DNA of 6,063 nt from CAG-390 sp045546615 (lineage in GTDB: Bacteria > Bacillota > Clostridia > Oscillospirales > CAG-272): NCBI GenBank assembly GCA_045546615.1, contig JAZQDD010000010.1:1-6063 (forward strand). The letters run 5' to 3'. Under the pieces are notes generated by a model. That model saw nothing but the letters and a program-made list of their open reading frames with translations. It was not told the origin of the DNA and ran no database searches. Below are positions 1-4,512 of the stretch, in pieces (the first letter of the stretch is position 1; the number at the start of each line of letters is the position of its first letter). A program made the translations under genes and the position numbers.

Positions 1-150
1 ACCTCTCCGGTGCTTCTTGATAAAGTCAAGATGAAGATGTCCGTATTTGCCGATTTCATAGTTTGTTTGCTCTGAGATTTCAAGCATCGGGTAGTATTGT
101 TCGCCGCGAAGCTCGTATTTGATACCGTTTTTAGTGATGTATTTTTCCAT
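1..150 (-). CDS. tnpV: TnpV-like transposon-encoded protein, N-terminal part (runs off the left edge)
   Basis: Only the first 50 codons are in the window. Reading the reverse strand gives a protein starting MEKYITKNGIKYEL, followed by YYPMLEISEQTNYEIGKYG and a basic end, IKKHRRG. From memory this matches the start of TnpV-family proteins: a short polar beginning, a 'Y-x-P-x-L-x-[LI]-x-E' segment, then 'IGKYG...L..HR+G'. TnpV proteins are small accessory proteins of clostridial mobilizable elements of the Tn4451 type; their biochemical role is not firmly established. ATG at 150 is preferred because AGGA lies 8 nt upstream. An in-frame ATG two codons earlier (156) has AGGA only about 2 nt away. 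The gene points away from the rest of the window, so the element it belongs to probably lies to the left. The family call rests on remembered motifs and only about half the protein, so it is likely but not certain. Confidence 0.72.
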   Translation of the reverse strand, partial: MEKYITKNGIKYELRGEQYYPMLEISEQTNYEIGKYGHLHLDFIKKHRRG

Positions 151-272
151 AATCATATTCCTTTCGTGTTTCAAAATTCCTTGTAAACACAAGCATTTTC
201 GGAACTTTTGGAATATGTTTCGTCAGCCTCGGCTCTTTGCCTTTGAGTAGATCAGGTATGAACAATCCGACC

Positions 273-311
273 AGAAAAGAGCAGAAGACCAAAGGTCATC
301 TGCTCTTTTCT
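273..311. terminator. Long near-perfect hairpin, possible bidirectional terminator
   Basis: The arm GAAAAGAGCAGAAGACC (274-290) pairs with GGTCATCTGCTCTTTTC (294-310) with one A-A mismatch and an AAA loop; the outer pair 273/311 also matches. The outer stem is A-rich on one side and T-rich on the other, giving a short T-run on either strand, so it could end transcription in both directions. No gene in the window clearly ends into it: tnpV starts beyond it and the next gene starts after it. It may therefore be the terminator of a lost gene or part of a mobile or repeat element rather than an active terminator. Confidence 0.5.
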
Positions 312-338
312 CGTTTGGATAAAAAGACGAAGAACGTC

Positions 339-379
339 TACAACTCGCATTGCGGGTTGTAATATTTGCGCGCTGCGCA
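339..379. repeat. Two adjacent small inverted repeats
   Basis: ACAACTCGC (340-348) pairs with GCGGGTTGT (352-360) across a 3-nt loop with one G-T wobble, and the outer pair 339/361 matches. Six bases later TGCGC (367-371) pairs perfectly with GCGCA (375-379) across GCT. Neither is followed by a T-run, so they are not typical terminators. Their closeness to each other and to the 273-311 hairpin suggests one structured RNA or a repeat unit. No family is recognised. Confidence 0.4.
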
Positions 380-529
380 GGAATGATGAGTTAATGGTAT
401 CAATTTTTGCGGATGCTAAAAGTTTAGTCTTGTGCTTGATTTTTAAAAATAAAGAGAGTGCGGCTTTGGGGCATAATCTGCTCTGATGTGTGGAATACTT
501 TTCATAACACCAACAGAAAGGATGCCGAA

Positions 530-964
530 ATGATAGAACAGGATACAATAAAATTGCTGCGCGAATGTGATGCGGGAGTTAAAATGGGAGTTGATTCCTT
601 GGCTGAGGTAATGCCCTACGTCAGAAACGAAGATCTCAAGGAGCATCTTGCCAAATGTAAGAGTGAGCACGACAAGCTCGGTGTTGAGATAGGCGAGATG
701 CTCACCAAATACGGTGACGACGGAAAAGATCCGAATCCCGTTGCCAAGGGAATGTCCCATGTTAAGACAAATTTTAAGCTCGGAATGAAAGAGACGGACA
801 ATACCGTTGCCGATCTGATAACCGACGGTTGCAATATGGGGGTGAAATCGCTCAATCGCTACCTCAATCAGTACAAGGCAGCCGATGAGGTCTCAAAGGA
901 CGTAACAAAGCGTTTGATAAACCTCGAGGAAGAGCTTACTATATACCTTCGCGATTACCTTTAA
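530..964 (+). CDS. Small helical (ferritin-like/DUF2383-type) protein of unknown function
   Basis: 144 residues, with no signal peptide and no membrane segment, so cytoplasmic. The sequence is almost wholly helix-forming: roughly residues 2-28, 33-62, a turn rich in Gly/Asp/Pro (YGDDGKDPNP, 61-70), then 75-105 and 107-141. This is the layout of a four-helix bundle. It resembles the ferritin-like bundle proteins often annotated as hypothetical in Clostridia; the segments DGCNMGVKSLNRYLNQYKAAD and 'KGMS' look like ones I remember from that group. I see no clear pair of ExxH metal motifs, so an active di-iron site is not supported. ATG at 530 is chosen because AGAAAGGA lies just upstream; the in-frame GTG at 458 lacks a properly spaced site and would add 24 residues of non-helical, Trp/Cys-containing sequence. 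It forms its own unit, closed by the terminator at 970. Confidence 0.75.
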   Translation: MIEQDTIKLLRECDAGVKMGVDSLAEVMPYVRNEDLKEHLAKCKSEHDKLGVEIGEMLTKYGDDGKDPNPVAKGMSHVKTNFKLGMKETDNTVADLITDGCNMGVKSLNRYLNQYKAADEVSKDVTKRLINLEEELTIYLRDYL

Positions 965-969
965 ATATT

Positions 970-997
970 GCCCCCGACGATTCCGTCGGGGGCTTTT
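970..997 (+). terminator. Rho-independent terminator of the ferritin-like gene
   Basis: A perfect 10-bp GC-rich stem, GCCCCCGACG (970-979) with CGTCGGGGGC (984-993), has a 4-nt loop and is followed at once by TTTT (994-997). It begins 6 nt after the stop codon of the preceding gene and separates that gene from the secretion operon. Confidence 0.93.
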
Positions 998-1038
998 GAT
1001 TATAAGGTTTTTTATTAATACAAAGTGAACAAATATAG

Positions 1039-1075
1039 AAAAAAATTTTGTGCATTTTGGAAAAAATTCAAAAAA
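1039..1075 (+). promoter_or_regulatory. A-tract/UP-element-like region upstream of the operon promoter
   Basis: Runs of 6-7 A (1039-1045, 1061-1066, 1070-1075) and T-runs (1046-1049, 1055-1058) lie directly upstream of the -35 box, some at about helical spacing. This is typical of UP elements or intrinsically bent DNA that raises promoter strength. It is a sequence-composition call only. Confidence 0.45.
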
Positions 1076-1078
1076 CTA

Positions 1079-1107
1079 TTGAAATGATATTGGCTTTGTG
1101 CTATCAT
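1079..1107 (+). promoter_or_regulatory. Promoter of the SipW/TasA-like operon
   Basis: TTGAAA (1079-1084) and TATCAT (1102-1107) are separated by exactly 17 nt, a good match to a SigA-type promoter. An overlapping alternative -10, CATAAT (1105-1110), gives a 20-nt spacer and is less likely. Transcription would begin near 1114-1118, leaving a leader of about 75-80 nt before the first gene. Confidence 0.62.
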
Positions 1108-1116
1108 AATACTTGA

Positions 1117-1148
1117 ATAGTTATCATTATGGCTAACTATACTTTTTT
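1117..1148 (+). promoter_or_regulatory. Leader inverted repeat with T-run: possible attenuator or operator
   Basis: ATAGTTA (1117-1123) is repeated inverted as TAACTAT (1134-1140), a perfect 7-bp arm with a 10-nt spacer, followed by TTTTTT (1143-1148). It lies at or just after the predicted transcription start. In RNA this could be a weak terminator/attenuator; in DNA it could bind a dimeric repressor. A second small repeat follows, TGGCA (1148-1152) with TGCCA (1162-1166). The AT-rich stem is weak, so a DNA operator is at least as likely as an RNA switch. Confidence 0.4.
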
Positions 1149-1193
1149 GGCAGAATTCGCTTGCCAGAATCTTCGGAAGGAGGATGGCTTCAG

Positions 1194-2015
1194 ATGTCTA
1201 AAAAACTCAAAACAACGATAGTTGTGCTGTCAACTTTGCTGGCTGTAAGTGTGATTGCGTTAGTTGCCGTTCTGCTTTACAGACATTTTGCCGCGAATTT
1301 ACAAACTACTACGACGGTTCCCGATAATTTGATAGGAATCGTTACCTCTGCTAAGCCCGATGACACGACCGAAGCTCCGGACGACGAGGGGGATGAGGAA
1401 GAAGTTACGGGAGTGGGAAGTCTGCCCCAGATCGGTGAGGGCGAGACATCCACGGCGGCGGAGACTACTGCGCAGAGCGCAAAAGTGCCGGCGGTAAAGC
1501 TTTATTTACATAATAGAAACGAAGGGGACAACGTTCCCTTTGAGGTGATGAATATGTTTCCCGGCGACGTTGAGACGAAGTATTTTTGTGTCAGAGTCTC
1601 ACACAGCCAGACTGTCACCGTGAAATACAAAGCCGAGGTTCGCAAGGGATATGAGATCCTTGCCGAAGTGCTAAAGTGCAGAATAACGCTCCTCAATACG
1701 GGAGAGGTCTTGTACGACGGACTGATGAAGAGTATGCCAAAGAGCATAGACCACGCAGTTGTGCCTCAAAGCGGCGTTGACTCGGAGCTTTATTATGAGG
1801 TCACGGCGTATCTTGAGACCAGCGTCGGCAATCGTTACCAGAATAAGCGCCTTATCGCTGATTTTAATTGGTGGGTGGAGGAAGATCTTGATCCTCCGCA
1901 AACGGGCGACTCGATGCAGCCTGTGATTATAATCTGCGTTATGGCGGGAATTCTGCTCATACTTGTTCCGATTTTGATAAAGCGTCGAAGGGAGAACGAT
2001 GACGATGAGCAATAA
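1194..2015 (+). CDS. Membrane/cell-wall protein with C-terminal PPQTG sorting-type signal; proposed anchor of the TasA-like fibre
   Basis: 273 residues. Layout: basic start (MSKKLK), hydrophobic segment 7-29, a low-complexity linker rich in Thr, Asp and Glu (about 38-98), a beta-rich domain (about 99-228), then PPQTGD at 234-239, a hydrophobic segment 242-263 and the basic tail KRRRENDDDEQ. The last three parts form a sortase-type cell-wall sorting signal with Pro in place of the usual Leu of LPxTG. The central domain has a 'FPGDVETKYFCVRV' strand resembling the PG-x-x-x-K-x-F pattern of TasA-like domains, and two Cys (132, 162) that could form a disulfide. No clear Ala-x-Ala site follows the first hydrophobic segment, so it may stay as a second anchor. 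ATG 1194 is chosen over TTG 1161: AAGGAGG (1177-1183) lies 10 nt upstream of it and would fall inside the longer reading. As first gene of the operon it takes the place of tapA in Bacillus, but I see no clear TapA homology. The tethering role is inferred. Confidence 0.78.
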   Translation: MSKKLKTTIVVLSTLLAVSVIALVAVLLYRHFAANLQTTTTVPDNLIGIVTSAKPDDTTEAPDDEGDEEEVTGVGSLPQIGEGETSTAAETTAQSAKVPAVKLYLHNRNEGDNVPFEVMNMFPGDVETKYFCVRVSHSQTVTVKYKAEVRKGYEILAEVLKCRITLLNTGEVLYDGLMKSMPKSIDHAVVPQSGVDSELYYEVTAYLETSVGNRYQNKRLIADFNWWVEEDLDPPQTGDSMQPVIIICVMAGILLILVPILIKRRRENDDDEQ

Positions 2016-2556
2016 AAGGACAAAAAGACGCCTTATCGTAGGCATTGTAACTCTTATTTTACTGTCGCTTTGCTTGACTGCTACGACATTTGCCCTTGTG
2101 TGGGCGACTGTCTCGGTGGAAAATAACCTGTTCCAAACGGGTATCGTAAAGATAAATCTTAATGACGGAAATCCCATAATCAACGAAGAGCAATTTCTTT
2201 TTGAGCCGGGAGCAACCCTAAAAAGAGATTTCTTTATCGAAAATCAGAGTACGTGGGAAGTTTACTATAAAATATATATGCTGGATCTTGAAGGCGATCT
2301 TGCCGACAAGATATACGTTACCATCACTCCAAAGGACAGCGATGATATTCTCTACGAGGGGTTCGCTTCCGAACTTACAAGAGCTCGCGTGCATGCTGCC
2401 GACGATACTCTTGAGATCGGCGAAAAGACCTATTTCACCGCATATTTCCATATGCCTACGAACATCGGCAACGAGGGGCAGAATCTGCAACTTGGCTTTG
2501 CTATGGGCGCGGATGCGGTACAAACTAAAAATAACCCCAACAGATTGTTTGATTAA
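2005..2556 (+). CDS. Small TasA/camelysin-like secreted protein, probable SipW substrate
   Basis: 183 residues from ATG 2005, or 185 from the in-frame ATG 1999. GGGAG (1990-1994) lies 10 nt before ATG 2005 but only 4 nt before ATG 1999, so 2005 is slightly preferred; either start overlaps the end of the preceding gene, implying coupled translation. The N-terminus is strongly basic (NKRTKRR), then hydrophobic (about 10-30) and ends TTFALVWATVSVENN, a plausible SipW-type cleavage region. The mature part has the TasA-like pattern: 'FQTGIVKINLN' (compare 'SGNLDIEL' in the later paralogs), then 'FEPGATLKRDFFIENQST', matching the PG-x-x-x-K-DF-x-x-EN-x-(S/T) pattern I remember in TasA, and later 'AYFHMPTNIGNEGQ', which resembles 'VLHMPKEVGNEAN' in the gene at 3343. 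There is no C-terminal anchor. It is about half the length of its paralogs and lacks beta-helix sequence, so a minor, assembly or cap subunit is plausible. Exact family membership needs a profile search. Confidence 0.75.
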   Translation: MSNKRTKRRLIVGIVTLILLSLCLTATTFALVWATVSVENNLFQTGIVKINLNDGNPIINEEQFLFEPGATLKRDFFIENQSTWEVYYKIYMLDLEGDLADKIYVTITPKDSDDILYEGFASELTRARVHAADDTLEIGEKTYFTAYFHMPTNIGNEGQNLQLGFAMGADAVQTKNNPNRLFD

Positions 2557-2574
2557 AAGACAGGAGATCTTTTT

Positions 2575-3300
2575 ATGGGAAAAAAAGCGCTGAATATTGT
2601 TAAAAATGTTTTGGTGTGGACGTTTGTCGTGTTTGCCGTTTTTATGATGCTGTTTACCATTTTTTCGGTAAATACGTTTGATAAGACCGATAGAGACGTT
2701 TTCGGACTCAAGTTTTTCATCGTACAGACGGACTCCATGAGCGATACGTTTAGAGCAGGCGACATTGTTATTGTTAATGAGGTAGACCCTACCACCCTTG
2801 CGGCGGGGGACATTATCACCTTTATTTCGCAGAATGCAACCAGCTTTAATGAAACCATAACGCATAAAATTCGTTCACTTACGAAGGATGAGCATGGTGA
2901 CAACGGTTTTGTTACCTACGGTACGACCACGAATTCCGATGATGAGGAGATCGTAACTTACCCTTACATTCTCGGTAAATACAGCTTCCACATTCCAAAG
3001 CTTGGACACTTTTTCCAGTTCCTCAAAACAACCCCCGGTTACATAGTTTGTATTCTTGTGCCTTTTCTTCTTCTTATAATATATAACGGCGTTGTTGCTA
3101 TCGGTGCGTTCCGCCGCTTCAAGAAAGAAGAGATGCAGGAGCTTGACGAGGAAAAGAAGAAGATAGAAGAAGAGAGACGTCAGTCACTTGAAATGATGGC
3201 GGAGCTTCAAAAACTCAAAGAACAGCTTGCGGCTCAACAGGGAACAACCGTTCCCGCTGCCGATGCCGCACCCAAGACCGACACAAATACCGAAGATTGA
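2575..3300 (+). CDS. sipW: SipW/ER-type signal peptidase I with C-terminal coiled coil
   Basis: 241 residues. A membrane segment near the start (about 10-32) is followed by the catalytic domain. The nucleophile is Ser54 in QTDSMSDTF, followed by RAGDIVIV; the general base is His97 in ETITHKIR, where bacterial P-type signal peptidases have Lys. The Ser/His pair is the mark of the archaeal/ER/SipW branch (S26B). Next come 'YGTTTNSDDE' (115-124), where the usual Gly-Asp of this box is Gly-Thr with Asp122/Asp123 still present, then 'ILGKY...IPKLGHFFQFLKTTPG' and a second membrane segment (about 157-178). The tail (about 182-222) is a highly charged helix with coiled-coil character, ending in an Ala/Thr/Pro-rich stretch. 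It would cleave the secreted proteins on either side at the outer face of the membrane. AGGAG (2562-2566) lies 8 nt before the ATG, and the gene starts 18 nt after the preceding stop. The peptidase call is secure; the substrate pairing is inferred from operon context and signal-peptide type. Confidence 0.92.
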   Translation: MGKKALNIVKNVLVWTFVVFAVFMMLFTIFSVNTFDKTDRDVFGLKFFIVQTDSMSDTFRAGDIVIVNEVDPTTLAAGDIITFISQNATSFNETITHKIRSLTKDEHGDNGFVTYGTTTNSDDEEIVTYPYILGKYSFHIPKLGHFFQFLKTTPGYIVCILVPFLLLIIYNGVVAIGAFRRFKKEEMQELDEEKKKIEEERRQSLEMMAELQKLKEQLAAQQGTTVPAADAAPKTDTNTED

Positions 3301-3342
3301 CAGTATTAATTTACTGCAAATTCTGAAAAGAGAGGTAGGAAA

Positions 3343-4410
3343 ATGGCAAAGCAATCTACAATGCGCGCACTTTTGACAGGTGTTCTGGCTATGCTCATTT
3401 GCCTTACTATGCTCGTTGGCGCTACGTTTGCTTGGTTCACTGCCGGCGTTTCGTCAAGTCGAAACAGAATAATCAGCGGAAATCTTGATATGGAGCTTTC
3501 CTTTAAGGCAAGCCTTAGCGAAAAGTATTGGAAGATCGTCGGTGAGGATACCGAGCTTTTTCCAGATGCAGCTATATGGATCCCCACTCATACCGAGGTT
3601 ATCTATTTCCGCGTACAGAACAAAGGAACTCTTGCATTCAAGTACCACATCGACGTTTCCGTGCTTGAAGATGATCTGTTGCAAACAGATTTCAACGGTG
3701 CATCCCTTTACGTTTCCGACGTTATCATGGCGGGCTCGTATGTGGCGGAAACAGAGTATAACGCCGACGGAAGTATAAAGAATACATCCGAGACGCTTAT
3801 GGCGGAAAGAGTAAAGGATTATGATCTTGATACCTTTGCGACCGAGGCAAACGCTAAGATCAGCGAGGTCGAGGTAAAGAACAGCTACGCAGAGGTTGGA
3901 ACTAACAAGGGATATGATTTCGCCCTGCTCCCGGGTGAGGAGCAGATAGGATACATCGTTCTACACATGCCAAAGGAAGTTGGCAACGAGGCAAACATCC
4001 AAAAGGTCAATCCCCGTCCCCATATAAAGTACGGCATTACCTGTGTAGCAACGCAGTACACCTACGAGAGCGACAGCTTTGACGATCAGTATGATTATTA
4101 CGCCGTTTATCCCATTATGACGGGTGAGGAGCTTGTATATCTGATGAATCAGATAGCGCAAGAAGGCGGCAATCAAAATGAAAAAGATTATAGCATCCTT
4201 ATTATCGGTGAGGATATCTCGATAGATTCCCTCACGATCCCCGCAGGACAAAAGGTATATCTTGACCTCAACAATAAAACGCTTACCGTAACGGGCGGTG
4301 ATATTACCGTAAACGGCGAGCTTGTTATCAGCGAGTTCGGAGATATCAACTTCACGTCAGGCTCGCTTGTTACGGGCGCGGGCGGCAAGATAACAGACAA
4401 CAGACAGTAA
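3343..4410 (+). CDS. SipW-dependent TasA-like secreted protein with a short beta-helix-like end
   Basis: 355 residues. The signal peptide covers about 1-30: MAKQSTMR, a hydrophobic core, then GATFA|WFTAG, with cleavage likely near Ala30. 'NRIISGNLDMEL' follows, the standard start of SipW-cognate proteins. The TasA-like domain (about 31-258) contains 'HTEVIYFRVQNKGTLAFKY' (83-101) and 'IGYIVLHMPKEVGNEAN' (202-218) and closes with VATQYTYESDSFDDQYD (235-251). The last 70 or so residues (284-355) read as one or two turns of a beta-solenoid: SILIIGEDISI, QKVYLDLNNKTLTV, ITVNGELVI, INFTSGSLV, GGKI. There is no membrane anchor or sorting signal. It is clearly a paralog of the gene at 4513, aligning from the signal peptide through the FDDQYD motif; its solenoid is much shorter but ends naturally at a stop with no sign of frameshift. 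AGAGG lies 7 nt upstream of the ATG. Likely a secreted surface or matrix subunit. Confidence 0.85.
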   Translation: MAKQSTMRALLTGVLAMLICLTMLVGATFAWFTAGVSSSRNRIISGNLDMELSFKASLSEKYWKIVGEDTELFPDAAIWIPTHTEVIYFRVQNKGTLAFKYHIDVSVLEDDLLQTDFNGASLYVSDVIMAGSYVAETEYNADGSIKNTSETLMAERVKDYDLDTFATEANAKISEVEVKNSYAEVGTNKGYDFALLPGEEQIGYIVLHMPKEVGNEANIQKVNPRPHIKYGITCVATQYTYESDSFDDQYDYYAVYPIMTGEELVYLMNQIAQEGGNQNEKDYSILIIGEDISIDSLTIPAGQKVYLDLNNKTLTVTGGDITVNGELVISEFGDINFTSGSLVTGAGGKITDNRQ

Positions 4411-4512
4411 AAACAAATCACCGAGGGGGAACGCCCCATCTTAATTTGGTCTCTACGCCGTAGGCGTTTAGATAATTCGTCCATTGAAAAACTTTATAGG
4501 AGGTAAACAAAA
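4411..4512 (+). promoter_or_regulatory. Structured intercistronic leader with possible internal promoter and strong RBS
   Basis: This 102-nt gap is the longest inside the operon. It contains GGGG...CCCC (4425-4428 with 4434-4437) and ACGCC-GTA-GGCGT (4455-4467), the latter extendable through a 2-nt bulge (TCT/AGA). Neither is followed by a clear T-run. A possible promoter is TTGGTC (4446-4451), 17 nt, TAGATA (4469-4474); the -10 is good and the -35 only fair. AGGAGG (4498-4503) lies 9 nt before the ATG of the last gene. The hairpins could instead protect a processed transcript of the last gene. Either reading fits stronger expression of that gene. Confidence 0.4.

Larger units (their letters stand above)
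151..529. other. Non-coding stretch with three hairpins; no convincing gene
   Basis: About 380 bases separate the leftward tnpV-like gene from the rightward gene at 530. The reverse-strand open frame here (roughly 252-548) has no ribosome binding site, has a low-complexity composition and runs across the hairpins, so I do not call it. What is visible is three inverted repeats in a row (273-311, 339-361 and 367-379), then AT-rich sequence around 400-455 leading to the next gene. A promoter for the gene at 530 must lie here or just upstream of its start, but I see no clean -35/-10 pair. The run of hairpins fits either the margin of a mobile element or a dispersed structured repeat. Confidence 0.55.

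Noticed and set aside
458..529. Upstream GTG start extending the ferritin-like gene by 24 residues
   Set aside because: No suitably spaced ribosome binding site. The added residues do not fit the helical protein, whereas ATG 530 has AGAAAGGA just upstream.
252..548. Reverse-strand open frame of 98 codons in the left intergenic stretch
   Set aside because: No ribosome binding site, runs through the hairpins and overlaps the start of the gene at 530 on the other strand. It is more likely non-coding structured DNA, although a repeat-associated fragment cannot be ruled out.
1161..1193. Upstream TTG start for the anchor protein
   Set aside because: It would place the strong AAGGAGG site inside the coding region and add a polar stretch before the basic start MSKKLK of the hydrophobic segment.
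1671..2183. Reverse-strand open frame of 170 codons
   Set aside because: Shadow of the anchor and small TasA-like genes; basic, low-quality protein with no family features, crossing the border of two well-supported genes.
2218..2865. Reverse-strand open frame of 215 codons
   Set aside because: Antisense to the small TasA-like gene and the signal peptidase, both of which have strong motif support; its translation has no coherent domain.
4425..4467. Intrinsic terminator between the two large paralogs
   Set aside because: The stems are short (4-5 bp) and neither is followed by a clear T-run, so full termination is unlikely; kept as a structured leader instead.
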